Positions 53,875 to 62,371 of a stretch of 64,000 nucleotides of DNA are shown one piece after another. This stretch comes from Gammaproteobacteria bacterium (GTDB lineage: Bacteria > Pseudomonadota > Gammaproteobacteria > JAUZRS01): positions 1 to 64,000 of the forward strand of contig JAUZSP010000008.1 in assembly GCA_030949385.1 (NCBI GenBank), written 5' to 3'. Numbering within the stretch: the stretch's first letter is position 1; each line of letters starts with the position of its first letter. The translations under genes and the position numbers were made by a program. The notes under the pieces are model-generated. The model had not been told where the DNA came from, made no database searches, and saw nothing but the letters and a program-made list of their open reading frames with translations.

Positions 53875-54677
53875 TAATTCAGCATCAAACCAATGTAAGG
53901 CCCTTCCAGTTTTTCACCGTTGCTGCTTAACGTTCGATAGCCCAGTTTTGCGCCAAGGTGTTTTGCTTTTAACAAGAGACTAACATCATATTCGGTTAAA
54001 TTCTCAGCCCAAGAGGGCCTGAATTCAAAGCCAAAAATGCGTGAGGGGTGAATCAAAATAGGGCTGGTGACATAGAAATAATCGTGTGTTTGATGGCCTT
54101 CCAGTGTGAGTGATCCCATGCCCCAATCAACCTCGACGTACTCTCCAAAAGACATGCGATACAGGGCATAAACGCGGGTGAGTTTTAGAGTGTCTGTTGG
54201 TTGACGTTCTTGGTAATGACTTTGGCCATAAACCAGCGCGAGCGCGCCGTAACCGGCTTCCAGTCGGTAGTCATCCGAGCCGACTCTGGCTTTGCTGGCT
54301 TGGTGACTGATGTCCAGCCGTAGAAAAGGGATCAGAGCTTCACCAGTGGATCTCGGTGCCAGTTCAGTGCTTTCCACATCTTCAAAAGGTCTCTCGTATG
54401 AGTTTGGATCAATGCGATAAAAGCTGGATGCGCCACCGTAGAGAGCCATTTGAAAGGCGAGGTCGGCGAAAATATCAATGAACAGGCAGCCAAAATTCCA
54501 ATGATCGCCGCGACATAATCCGCCGTCGTGACCTCTATCTGCTGGGTGTGTCGTATGACTTTGAGGTAACTGAGGTTTGGAACCGCCTACGCTCTCTTCG
54601 AATTTATCCAGTTGGCCTGCATAAGAAATGGGAACGAGGAGAAATAGGCTAAACGTCAGTGTGATGAATGTTGGCAT
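53871..54677 (-). CDS. Exported protein, probable outer-membrane barrel
   Basis: A 268-residue protein with a signal peptide (FITLTFSLFLLVPISYAGQ). The mature part has many alternating strands ending with an aromatic-rich tail (YIGLMLNY), typical of outer-membrane barrels. A CRGDHWNFGCLFIDIFADLA segment near 56-75 resembles a conserved Cys-pair motif. Family not recognised. Its stop overlaps the ABC ATPase stop by 4 bases (convergent). Confidence 0.6.
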   Translation of the reverse strand: MPTFITLTFSLFLLVPISYAGQLDKFEESVGGSKPQLPQSHTTHPADRGHDGGLCRGDHWNFGCLFIDIFADLAFQMALYGGASSFYRIDPNSYERPFEDVESTELAPRSTGEALIPFLRLDISHQASKARVGSDDYRLEAGYGALALVYGQSHYQERQPTDTLKLTRVYALYRMSFGEYVEVDWGMGSLTLEGHQTHDYFYVTSPILIHPSRIFGFEFRPSWAENLTEYDVSLLLKAKHLGAKLGYRTLSSNGEKLEGPYIGLMLNY

Positions 54678-54782
54678 TAAAGGCAGGCATTGATGATTGT
54701 ACGGTGAATCAGCATAACTTTGCGTATACCGATGTCAAGTAGGGGCAGAACGTTTTCTGCCCTCTAGGGGGAGATGTAAAAT

Positions 54783-55946
54783 CTACCCATACGACGTTAT
54801 CTCTTCGTTGAATTCATCATCGTTGTTTTTTGGTAGGAGCAGTTTTGGATCCATTTCACCACTGGCAGCCACTCGTTCCAGTTGTTGGATCAGTGTGGTG
54901 CTGGCTTTTTCCATCTCTCCCAACGCTTTTAGACCGGATTCACTCTCGCTACGATGGAATGAGTCGATGGCCATTGAACCCCAGTGGTGCATCTCTTGGT
55001 GAGGTTGTTCTATCTCTTTGTAACCGGGCAGATGGCTGAAGGATTCTGCACCATCGCCTTCGTAATACCAGCGCCCAAGACGACAGCCGGTGTGGTTGGT
55101 CAACTCATGGGAATGGGTTGAAGCGATGCCCATAAAGACGCGATAGATGCCAAATTTAAAGATCAGGTGGTCGAGTTTGACTGTCTCGATAAAACTGCGC
55201 AGCGCACCGGAGGCCACCACGCCTTCGATGTTTTGCGAAATATTGATCAGCTTGCCTATGTTGCCCACCGCATTTTGACCTTCGCTCTGGAAGGTGTCGG
55301 AACGCTGGCTGACTTTGTCGATTTTGATCCGAGCTTTGCTGGTTTCTTCTTGAATCTGCCCGACTAAGGTGGAGATCTCGCTGGTGGCTTCGTTGGTGCG
55401 TTTGGCCAGCGTGCGCACCTCATCGGCGACCACAGCGAAACCACGGCCTTGATCACCCGCCCGGGCGGCTTCGATGGCGGCGTTGAGCGCCAGCAAATTG
55501 GTTTGATCAGAGACGTCTTGAATCAGGCTGATGATGCTGCCGATGTCCTCGGCGCGTTGGCTGAGGGTGACGACGATTTCAGCGGTGTTGCTGGTATCAA
55601 TGGCCATGTTGTTGATTTTATCCGCCAGACGCTCGACGGAGTGACGGGCAGTGATGGAGATCCCCGAGATGTTGGTGACTTGCTGTTTGCCCAGTTTGAG
55701 GTCGGTGGCCAAGCTGGAGATGGACTGTTGCGACTCCAAAAAGGAGCTGTTGAAGGCTTCTAGGTTTTGATAAATGCCTTCGCAGGCGGTCAGTTTCAGT
55801 TGTTGTTCATCGCAGCTTTGTTGCAGTTGAGCCTGATGTGATGTCAGCTGTTGGTTCTCCTGCTCTGCTTCCTGCAAACGTGTTTCCAGCTGCTGAATGG
55901 TCTCTTGGGCTGCCAGATAACTCTGCTTGTACCGCTTAAAAATCAT
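54783..55946 (-). CDS. Soluble chemoreceptor with CZB domain
   Basis: A 387-residue methyl-accepting chemotaxis protein without membrane segments. An N-terminal coiled coil (about 8-60) leads to the MCP signalling domain, whose hairpin tip is seen as [20 protein letters not shown] (about 145-165) and [14 protein letters not shown]. The C-terminal CZB (zinc-binding) domain spans about 250-355: [13 protein letters not shown] with the first His, [13 protein letters not shown] with Cys and PHQEMHHWG with His. CZB domains sense zinc or oxidants such as hypochlorite. It is a cytoplasmic receptor. No chemotaxis operon is nearby, so its partner kinase is elsewhere, possibly the unusual CheA-like protein at 11509. 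Confidence 0.85.
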   Translation of the reverse strand: MIFKRYKQSYLAAQETIQQLETRLQEAEQENQQLTSHQAQLQQSCDEQQLKLTACEGIYQNLEAFNSSFLESQQSISSLATDLKLGKQQVTNISGISITARHSVERLADKINNMAIDTSNTAEIVVTLSQRAEDIGSIISLIQDVSDQTNLLALNAAIEAARAGDQGRGFAVVADEVRTLAKRTNEATSEISTLVGQIQEETSKARIKIDKVSQRSDTFQSEGQNAVGNIGKLINISQNIEGVVASGALRSFIETVKLDHLIFKFGIYRVFMGIASTHSHELTNHTGCRLGRWYYEGDGAESFSHLPGYKEIEQPHQEMHHWGSMAIDSFHRSESESGLKALGEMEKASTTLIQQLERVAASGEMDPKLLLPKNNDDEFNEEITSYG

Positions 55947-56201
55947 GTCCGTTCTCGCTGTGTCAGGCTAGATGAGTACGCTCTTAAAGCATAGAGCTAG
56001 CATGAGGTGTACCAGAGATGGAATTTTTGATTTGAGAGGGTAGTCAAAGAAATTAGAGCTAATATTCGTTATGATCGACCTGTTTTTTTTTGATATTAAC
56101 TGATGTTACGCACTGAACAAGAACCGGTGTCCCGACCCTAAAGGTTATTCAGGTGAGGTAAGACCATCCACCACAAAACTCAAACAACACGACCTGATTT
56201 T

Positions 56202-56219
56202 CCCTCTTCAATGGAAGAG
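56202..56219. repeat. 18-bp dispersed palindromic repeat (second copy)
   Basis: Identical 18-mer CCCTCTTCAATGGAAGAG as at 39275-39292, followed by a G-rich run. It lies in the 459-base gap between the CZB receptor gene and the 56406 gene, which also holds the inverted repeats at 56254-56330 and no gene. Confidence 0.6.
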
Positions 56220-56253
56220 AGGTTCTGGGTTAGGGGGAGGTTTATTTTTCGCT

Positions 56254-56330
56254 CGTCATTCCCGCGAAGGCGGGAATCCATAGGGTCTTGTCATAGATTC
56301 ATGTGGATTCCCGCCTTCGCGGGAATGACG
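56254..56330. repeat. Inverted pair of REP-like repeats
   Basis: Two 27-base units in perfect inverted orientation, 56254-56280 and 56304-56330, separated by 23 bases. Each contains the internal palindrome CCCGCGAAGGCGGG, recognisable as the common ATTCCCGCGAAGGCGGGAAT repeat of proteobacteria. The pair can form a long hairpin. It lies upstream of the 56406 gene in a non-coding stretch; such pairs are typical of mobile REP/BIME elements. Confidence 0.85.
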
Positions 56331-56405
56331 TGGGCTGAGATTCTCTTGGTTTCTCACTCACTGCGTAACATCAGATATTAAGTTAACCTAGAAAGGCTTT
56401 AAGTA

Positions 56406-56714
56406 ATGAAGAGAATCGAATCATTTGTTGGTAGAGCGCAGAAATTAAATGAAGATGGAGACATAGAGTATTGTTTGTGGGTTGGTTCTGATGGGGAGTT
56501 TTATGTGCAGTTTTTGAGTAATACAAGGAACGGAACGTGTTCTACTAATTGTTCATTCAAAGTTTCTGAGTATAGAGATCAGCGTACTCAGATAGGGGCA
56601 TTAGAAGTGACGGGTTATGATACAGAGAGTGGGAATCGTTTAGAGGAGGATAGCTGTAATAATAACGATGGTGCTTTTTTGAAGGCGGTATTGCAGGATC
56701 TAATTCCTCAGTAG
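56406..56714 (+). CDS. Hypothetical protein
   Basis: A 102-residue acidic soluble protein with four Cys residues (NGTCSTNCSFKVSEYRD near 42-58; one late Cys). It starts MKRIESFVGRAQKLNEDG and shows no known motif. A GAAAG purine run precedes the ATG. Its 3' end overlaps the stop of the convergent relB by 15 bases. Not a recognised RelE-type toxin: it lacks the basic and aromatic features of that family, and its orientation is opposite. Confidence 0.45.
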   Translation: MKRIESFVGRAQKLNEDGDIEYCLWVGSDGEFYVQFLSNTRNGTCSTNCSFKVSEYRDQRTQIGALEVTGYDTESGNRLEEDSCNNNDGAFLKAVLQDLIPQ

Positions 56715-56990
56715 TTGAGGTGCTTTAAATTCTTCATTCAATTCAGCAACAAGGGTGTCAATAGAGTCAGCTTTGGTGCCTTGACCCTGAATAAGCTCAT
56801 TCATAGCTGAGATGGTTTTTTCATTGGGTTGGCGGGCTTTTAACTCGAAAGGAATGCCACCGTAATTGATGACGGCCTTAGCAAAGAGCGTTATCGCTTG
56901 TGAGGGACTCAGGCCGACTTCATCGCATATATGCGTAAAAGCGGTCTTGGTATCGAGGTCAATACGAGTGCTGAGTATTTTAGTTTTCAT
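56700..56990 (-). CDS. RelB/DinJ family antitoxin (orphan)
   Basis: A 96-residue antitoxin of the RelB/DinJ family: the ribbon-helix-helix start KTKILSTRIDLDTKTAFTHI, then EVGLSPSQAITLFAKAVIN and the C-terminal toxin-binding tail ELNEEFKAPQ. ATG 56990 is preferred to the upstream 57044 because the latter reads through the operator region. A RelB normally pairs with a RelE/YafQ toxin directly downstream; here the downstream space is occupied by the 3' end of a convergent gene, so it has no cognate toxin in this window. It lies 37 bases from GlcF. Confidence 0.82.
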   Translation of the reverse strand: MKTKILSTRIDLDTKTAFTHICDEVGLSPSQAITLFAKAVINYGGIPFELKARQPNEKTISAMNELIQGQGTKADSIDTLVAELNEEFKAPQLLRN

Positions 56991-57002
56991 TAGGTTTACC
57001 CG

Positions 57003-57039
57003 CGAATGTGGTACATAGTGTTGCAAAGTATCACATTCG
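57003..57039 (-). promoter_or_regulatory. Operator-like inverted repeat upstream of the RelB gene
   Basis: Arms CGAATGTGGTAC (57003-57014) and GTATCACATTCG (57028-57039) are inverted repeats with one mismatch and a 13-base spacer. They lie 13 bases upstream of the antitoxin start, where RelB-family ribbon-helix-helix proteins repress their own operon. Confidence 0.65.
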
Positions 57040-57076
57040 TACAACGAGTCTGTCCAGTGAGTAGCTTAGAACCGTC

Positions 57077-58294
57077 TCAAACAACCTCATCCAATAACTC
57101 AACCCAATGTTTCACCGGAATATCACAGCCTGCTTGCAAATGATTAATGCAGCCAATATTGGCCGAAACAATCATCTCCGTGGGATGGCAGGTGAGCTGT
57201 GCTAATTTGCGCTCTTGCAGTTGTTGCGAGAGTTTCGGTTGAGTGATGGCGTAGGTGCCTGCTGAACCACAGCAGAGGTGGCCATCTTTTAGTGGGTTGA
57301 TCTTAAATCCCAGCCGCGACAATAATTTTTCCACCAACTGCGGTTGCTGTTGCCAATGCTGCAAAGTGCAGGGAGGGTGATAGCTGATGTTGTCTTGAGA
57401 CTGTTTCAGTGTGATTTTTTGCAGATCTTCATTGTTGACGATCTCGGCAATGTCTTTGCAGAGAGCGACCAATTTTTTCGCTTTGTCAGCGTACTCCGGT
57501 TCGTCGGCCAAATGTTCGGCGTACTGTTGAATAAACGCGCCACAGCCACTGGCGGTGGTCACCAGCGCCTCGGCTCCCGCTTCAATTTCTGGCCACCAGA
57601 GGTCGATGTTTTGTTTCATCTGCATTTTAGCGTTTTTAAGTTGCCCCAGATGCTGATTGACGGCACCACAGCAGCCATCTCGTTCAAGTCGAATAAGCGT
57701 GATGCCGAGGCGATCTAAAATGCGCGCAGTGGCGCTGTTGATGTTGGGGCTGAGGCTCGGTTGCACACAACCATCAAGGATCAGCATGGTGCGTGGGTGC
57801 TGCTTGCTCGGCCAGTTACCCGCTTCGCTGATCGCTTTGGGCAGTTTGTTTTTTAGCGTTTTGGGCAGAAAGGGCTTGCTGATGGCCGCCACTTTGAGCA
57901 GTGCTGAAAAGCGTTTTTTATCGCTCAGGGCGTAGGCTAAGCCTTTACGAGTTAACTGTTCAAAGGTGCTGCGAGGGGCGGTTTCATCAAGCATCTGTTT
58001 GCCGATCTCCAGCAACTGCCCGTACTCAACCCCAGAAGGGCAGGTGGTCTCGCAACTGCGGCAGTGCAGACAGCGATCCAGATGGCTGCGGGTTTTTTCG
58101 CCGGTCGTTTGACCTTCTAAAAACTGCTTGATTAGATAGATGCGTCCCCGAGGGCCGTCCAGCTCGTCGCCGAGCAGTTGGTAGGTGGGGCAGGTGGCGG
58201 TGCAAAAACCGCAATGCACACACTGACGGAGAATCTCTTCGGCGCGGCGACCGGCCTTGCTGTTTTTGGCAAAAGGGGCGAGTTGAGTTTGCAT
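57077..58294 (-). CDS. glcF: Glycolate oxidase iron-sulfur subunit GlcF
   Basis: A 405-residue subunit with two [4Fe-4S] motifs, CVHCGFCTATCP (25-36) and CLHCRSCETTCP (75-86), followed by two CCG domains that include DGCVQPSLSPN, DGCCGAVNQHLG and HLCCGSAGTYA. It transfers electrons from GlcD to the quinone pool or another acceptor at the inner face of the membrane. Third gene of a glcDEF unit: only 3 bases separate it from glcE. Length matches E. coli GlcF (407). Confidence 0.93.
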   Translation of the reverse strand: MQTQLAPFAKNSKAGRRAEEILRQCVHCGFCTATCPTYQLLGDELDGPRGRIYLIKQFLEGQTTGEKTRSHLDRCLHCRSCETTCPSGVEYGQLLEIGKQMLDETAPRSTFEQLTRKGLAYALSDKKRFSALLKVAAISKPFLPKTLKNKLPKAISEAGNWPSKQHPRTMLILDGCVQPSLSPNINSATARILDRLGITLIRLERDGCCGAVNQHLGQLKNAKMQMKQNIDLWWPEIEAGAEALVTTASGCGAFIQQYAEHLADEPEYADKAKKLVALCKDIAEIVNNEDLQKITLKQSQDNISYHPPCTLQHWQQQPQLVEKLLSRLGFKINPLKDGHLCCGSAGTYAITQPKLSQQLQERKLAQLTCHPTEMIVSANIGCINHLQAGCDIPVKHWVELLDEVV

Positions 58295-58297
58295 AAA

Positions 58298-59362
58298 TTA
58301 GATCTTTTGGTAGAGGCGACCGGGATTTAAAATGCCCTGCGGATCAAAGGCGTGTTTGACCTGCTGGTGAAGTTTGAGCAAGCCAGGTTCCAGCGGTGGT
58401 AGGTTGTCCGCTTCACGGCTGTCACCACGAAACAGCTCGGCATGACCGCCGTGCTGCTGAGCCAGTTGGCGCAGCAGCGCGGCGTCGTGATCGCCGCGCA
58501 GCCAGCGTTGTGCGCCGCCCCAGCTTAGATACTGCTCTGGCAGTGCCAGCGGTGCGCTGGCCGGTGGTAGGGAGAATCGCCATAAGGGCTGTTCTGGATT
58601 GGCAAAAAAGTCGTGTTTCTGCTCGCGCTCTTGTTGCCAAAAATGGGCGGCATTGTCCAACTCTTCACCGCCAATGGCTGCTCTGGCCGCTGCAACGCCC
58701 GCTTCGCTGCCACTGAGACGCAGGTAGCTGACGCCTTGATAATGGCTGGCGGCACTCAGGGGTAGGGGCTGATTGGCTAAGCGGGAAAAGGTCTGAAGAG
58801 CCTCATCTTCGTTTTGCTCTAGGCAGAGGGTGAGGTTTTGTTTGGGCATTGGCAGGACTTTGATCGAGACCTCCAGCAGCAGGCCAAGTGTGCCCTGTGC
58901 GCCGACCATCAGGCGTGAGACATCGTATCCGGCGACGTTTTTCATTACCTCGCCACCAAACTTGAGCTGCTCTCCTTTGCCATTGATGATTCGACAGCCG
59001 AGCAGATGATCGCGCACTGCACCGCGATAGGGGCGAGCAGGCCCAGAAAGGCCGCAGGCAACGGTACCGCCGATGCTGGCTGTTGTGCCAAAGTGCGGTG
59101 GTTCAAAGGGCAGCATCTGCTGTTTGTCTGCCAGCAACGCTTCGACTCTCGCCAGCGGGGTGCCAGAACGAACGGTGATCACCAGCTCTTCAGGAGCGTA
59201 GTTGACCACGCCGCGATGCGCGTTGATGTCGAGTGTTTGGCCGCTGCGCAAACGGCCATAAAAGGCTTTGCTGCCACCGCCATTGAGGTTGAGCGGGGTG
59301 TTGTCGCGTTGGGCGGTTTGCAGCGCCGTTTGCAAGGCGCTGCTGAGGTCGTTATCAGGCAT
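58298..59362 (-). CDS. glcE: Glycolate oxidase FAD-binding subunit GlcE
   Basis: A 354-residue FAD-binding subunit. The PCMH-type FAD domain shows LNLNGGGSKAFYGRL (23-37), ATSIGGTVACGLSGPARPYR (about 93-112), and KFGGEVMKNVAGYDVSRLM (about 132-150, with the conserved NVAGYD loop). It forms the complex with GlcD and GlcF. It lies 25 bases after glcD and 3 before glcF. Confidence 0.92.
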   Translation of the reverse strand: MPDNDLSSALQTALQTAQRDNTPLNLNGGGSKAFYGRLRSGQTLDINAHRGVVNYAPEELVITVRSGTPLARVEALLADKQQMLPFEPPHFGTTASIGGTVACGLSGPARPYRGAVRDHLLGCRIINGKGEQLKFGGEVMKNVAGYDVSRLMVGAQGTLGLLLEVSIKVLPMPKQNLTLCLEQNEDEALQTFSRLANQPLPLSAASHYQGVSYLRLSGSEAGVAAARAAIGGEELDNAAHFWQQEREQKHDFFANPEQPLWRFSLPPASAPLALPEQYLSWGGAQRWLRGDHDAALLRQLAQQHGGHAELFRGDSREADNLPPLEPGLLKLHQQVKHAFDPQGILNPGRLYQKI

Positions 59363-59387
59363 GAGAGTCCGTTATTAAAAGCGGTGG

Positions 59388-60881
59388 TTAAAAACGTGGC
59401 AGGTCAGGGAAGGGCAGTTCGCCGTGGTGAACGTGCATAGCGCCAAACTCAGCGCAGCGGTGCAACGTTGGTACGGCTTTGCCTGGATTGAGCAGGCCAC
59501 TGGGGTCAAAGGCGGCTTTGAGGGCGTGAAATTGCAGCAACTCAAGGTTGTTGAACTGCACACACATCTGATTGATCTTCTCGATGCCCACGCCGTGCTC
59601 GCCGGTGATGGTGCCACCGACGGCCACGCAGAGTTCGAGAATATCACCGCCAAACTGCTCGGCTTTCTCTAGTTCACCGTCGTTATTGGCGTCGTAAAGA
59701 ATCAGTGGATGCAGGTTGCCGTCACCGGCATGAAAGACGTTGGCCACCGGCAGTTGGTACTGCTCGGAGAGCTGAGCCATTTTTTCCAGCACCTCTGAAA
59801 GACGGGAGCGCGGGATGGTGCCGTCCATGCAGTAGTAGTCGGGAGCCAATCGCCCCACCGCTGGGAAGGCGGCTTTACGGCCTTTCCAAAACTGTTGGCG
59901 TTCTTGTTCGTCCCGTGCCAGTCGTACTTCGTTGGCCCCGTGCATTTGCAGCAGGTGTCTGACCTCTTCGACTTGTTGACCCACTTCGGCCTCAGCGCCG
60001 TCCAACTCACAGAGCAAAATGGCGGCGGCATTGGTGGGATAACCGGCGTGGACAAAATCCTCTGCTGCTTGCAGGGAGAGTTTGTCCATCAGTTCCAAAC
60101 CCGCTGGAATGATGCCCGCCGCAATGATGGCAGCGACGGCGCTGCCCGCGTCGTTGAGCTGGTTAAAGGCGGCCAACAACACTTGGATGGTGGCCGGTTT
60201 GGGGATCAGCTTGACCCGCACTTCGACAATGATGCCGAGCAGACCTTCGGAGCCGACGATGGTGGCGAGCAGGTCGTAACCGGGGGTGTCCAAGCTTGCG
60301 CCACCGAGGGTGATCAGTTCACCTTCGATGGTGACGATGTTCACTTCCATGACGTTGTGCAGAGTGAGGCCGTATTTGAGGCAGTGAACGCCACCGGAGT
60401 TCTCTGCCACATTGCCGCCGATGCTGCAGGCGATCTGCGAGCTGGGATCAGGGGCGTAGTAGAGATCCAGATGCGCCACCGCTTCGCTGATGGCCAGATT
60501 ACGTACGCCAGGCTGCACGCGGGCGCTGAGGTTGGCTTGGTCAATCTCTAAGATCTGATTGAACTTGGCCAGACTGAGCAACAGCCCCTGTGAGTGTGGC
60601 AGCGCACCGCCGGAGAGGCCGGTACCTGCGCCACGAGCCACCACGGGGATCTGCATTTGGTGGCAGATTTTTAGGGTCTCTTGCAGTTGCTCCAGTGTTG
60701 CAGGTAATGCAACGGCCAGCGGCAAGTTGCGATAGGCGCTGAGGCCATCGCATTCGTAGGGGCGCAGATCTTCCGCCTCATGCAGCAGCGCTTCTGCTGG
60801 CAGGATTATTTTGAGGGCGCTTAAAAACGATTCTCGTGCTGCGTCACTGAGGGGGGCAGTGGTGGATTCAAGTTGGCTCAT
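59388..60881 (-). CDS. glcD: Glycolate oxidase subunit GlcD
   Basis: A 497-residue FAD-linked oxidoreductase that oxidises glycolate to glyoxylate (or D-lactate in relatives). The FAD motif PVVARGAGTGLSGGALP (about 78-94) and SIGGNVAENSGGVHCLKYG (about 150-168) are conserved, as is the C-terminal GGTITGEHGVGIEK (about 426-439). Together with GlcE and GlcF it makes the membrane-associated dehydrogenase; this pathway recycles phosphoglycolate in CO2-fixing bacteria, a reading that fits but is not proved by this window. Preceded by the DUF4426 gene by 8 bases. Confidence 0.93.
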   Translation of the reverse strand: MSQLESTTAPLSDAARESFLSALKIILPAEALLHEAEDLRPYECDGLSAYRNLPLAVALPATLEQLQETLKICHQMQIPVVARGAGTGLSGGALPHSQGLLLSLAKFNQILEIDQANLSARVQPGVRNLAISEAVAHLDLYYAPDPSSQIACSIGGNVAENSGGVHCLKYGLTLHNVMEVNIVTIEGELITLGGASLDTPGYDLLATIVGSEGLLGIIVEVRVKLIPKPATIQVLLAAFNQLNDAGSAVAAIIAAGIIPAGLELMDKLSLQAAEDFVHAGYPTNAAAILLCELDGAEAEVGQQVEEVRHLLQMHGANEVRLARDEQERQQFWKGRKAAFPAVGRLAPDYYCMDGTIPRSRLSEVLEKMAQLSEQYQLPVANVFHAGDGNLHPLILYDANNDGELEKAEQFGGDILELCVAVGGTITGEHGVGIEKINQMCVQFNNLELLQFHALKAAFDPSGLLNPGKAVPTLHRCAEFGAMHVHHGELPFPDLPRF

Positions 60882-60889
60882 GGGCTGGA

Positions 60890-61342
60890 TCAGTCAGTGA
60901 AAAACTGTTGGCTGAAGTTGATGGGGATGCTGGGGCCGGTTTTTTCTGGGGTGACGTTGATAACGAAATTGAGTACTTCGTGTTGCTGTACGGTGAATTC
61001 GGCAATGTAATAAATCGCGCTTTGCTCGTGCAGTTCGCGCAGTTCCATCGGGTGGATTTGGCCATTGAGGTTGCGGGCGTAGGCGGTGATGGTGGCTTTA
61101 ACCGGTACGCCGATGGTACCGGCGGTTTTTTTGATCACGGCAATGTTCATCATGCCGCGATATTTGCTGCGTTTGATGCCGTAACTTTTGGCCACGGTGC
61201 GATCCAAGATTTCGGTGTTAATGGCATTGTAGTGAATGACGTAGGTGCCAAAATTGATCTGGCCTCCTGCGTGGCTGTTGAAGCTGAGTAAAGACAGAAG
61301 TAAAAGGCTAGATAGGCTTTGGATGATGCGGGTGGCTGTCAT
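60890..61342 (-). CDS. DUF4426 family exported protein
   Basis: A 150-residue protein with a signal peptide (IIQSLSSLLLLSLLSFNSHA) and the DUF4426 core: GGQINFGTYVIHYNAINTEI, then KSYGIKRSKYRGMMNIAVIK and the C-terminal LNFVINVTPEKTGPSIPINF. The function is unknown. ATG 61342 has AGGA 8-10 bases upstream and is preferred over 61357. Placed 8 bases before glcD, so in the same unit; no functional link to glycolate is known. Confidence 0.82.
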   Translation of the reverse strand: MTATRIIQSLSSLLLLSLLSFNSHAGGQINFGTYVIHYNAINTEILDRTVAKSYGIKRSKYRGMMNIAVIKKTAGTIGVPVKATITAYARNLNGQIHPMELRELHEQSAIYYIAEFTVQQHEVLNFVINVTPEKTGPSIPINFSQQFFTD

Positions 61343-61736
61343 AGGGTGTTTCCTCATTGGATGAATCGGGTTTTAGGTGATTAATAAGCAAGCTGCCCGT
61401 GAGAGTCAATCTTTATTCGCTGATTTGGCTTAAATAATTCCTTAGTTTCTATTTTGGCGCTGAATTTTGGATAAGGGAAGGGCTTTTGTGGTTGGTTTTA
61501 TGCATCCAATATCATAATATTATTATATTTATAACTCTTTGTTTTTAAGCTTAGATTTTATCTTATTTATATAAAAATTGGTGTTTTTTTAAAATATGCT
61601 ATGTTTATTAAGGTTGTTTAAATGTTTTGGTGTTCTAATCTTAGGTGTTCCGATCATGAGCTGATGTTGATTGAGTCGTGATTGGGCATTTTTTCGCGTG
61701 ATAATTTGAGGCCATAACCCTGGCGTGTATGAAAAA
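61343..61736. other. AT-rich intergenic region
   Basis: About 394 bases between the DUF4426 start and the cytochrome gene, strongly AT-rich in the second half (runs such as ATATTATTATATTTATAA near 61514-61531). Likely promoters for both divergent genes are in here. No gene, repeat or recognised operator was seen. Confidence 0.5.
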
Positions 61737-62327
61737 ATGAATTTTAATCTTATTAAAAAGCGTTCTTTATCCCTCCTTTTTAGCGTGCTGTTTGCCTGTT
61801 TTCTGTTGCCCATTGAGTTAAGAGCGGCAGAAAATAAGGCAGAAATAGTGCTGCCAGAGGGTGAGTATGATGGCATTGAAGTGTCTCAGCCAATTGATTT
61901 TCCTCATAATATCCATGTAAAGGATAATAAGATCAACTGCCTCTACTGTCATACTTATGCCCGTCGCAGCAAAGTGGCGGGTATCCCACCGACGAGTAAA
62001 TGCATCGGTTGTCATAAAATCATTGCCACAGACAAGCCCGAGATTCAAAAGCTGCAACAGTTTTGGGATAAGGGCATCTCGCCGCCTTGGAAGAAAGTCC
62101 ATGACATGCCCGACTTTGTGCACTTCACTCATGAAGTACACCTTAAAAAATTCATTTTTGACCCTGATTTCCCGATTCAGAAAGCAGGTGAAGTGTGTGG
62201 TGTCTGTCATGGCGACATTGCAAGCATGACAACGGCGCGCAAGGTCAAGCCGCTGACCATGGGTTGGTGTGTTGAGTGTCATGAAAATAACGGCGGTCCT
62301 GGGGATTGTTGGACGTGTCACAAGTAG
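61737..62327 (+). CDS. Pentahaem cytochrome c, ActA-like
   Basis: A 196-residue exported cytochrome. Signal peptide of about 30 residues (SLLFSVLFACFLLPIELRAA). Five CxxCH motifs bind haem: 68-72, 89-93, 154-158, 178-182 and 191-195. The spacing and the segment FPHNIHVKDNKINCLYCHTY match ActA-type pentahaem subunits of alternative complex III or the hexahaem QrcA. It is followed by the molybdopterin-type gene at 62372. Start 61737 was preferred over GTG 61725 because it gives a typical basic signal peptide. The cytochrome is expected to accept electrons from the quinol-oxidising complex. Confidence 0.82.
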   Translation: MNFNLIKKRSLSLLFSVLFACFLLPIELRAAENKAEIVLPEGEYDGIEVSQPIDFPHNIHVKDNKINCLYCHTYARRSKVAGIPPTSKCIGCHKIIATDKPEIQKLQQFWDKGISPPWKKVHDMPDFVHFTHEVHLKKFIFDPDFPIQKAGEVCGVCHGDIASMTTARKVKPLTMGWCVECHENNGGPGDCWTCHK

Positions 62328-62371
62328 GTTGTAAAACCGAACTGATGTTAATGGGTGAAAGCAGATAACGT

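Noticed and set aside
56406..56714. The 56406 gene as a RelE-type toxin for the relB antitoxin
   Set aside because: It is convergent, acidic and lacks RelE features; toxins of this type are codirectional with and adjacent to the antitoxin.
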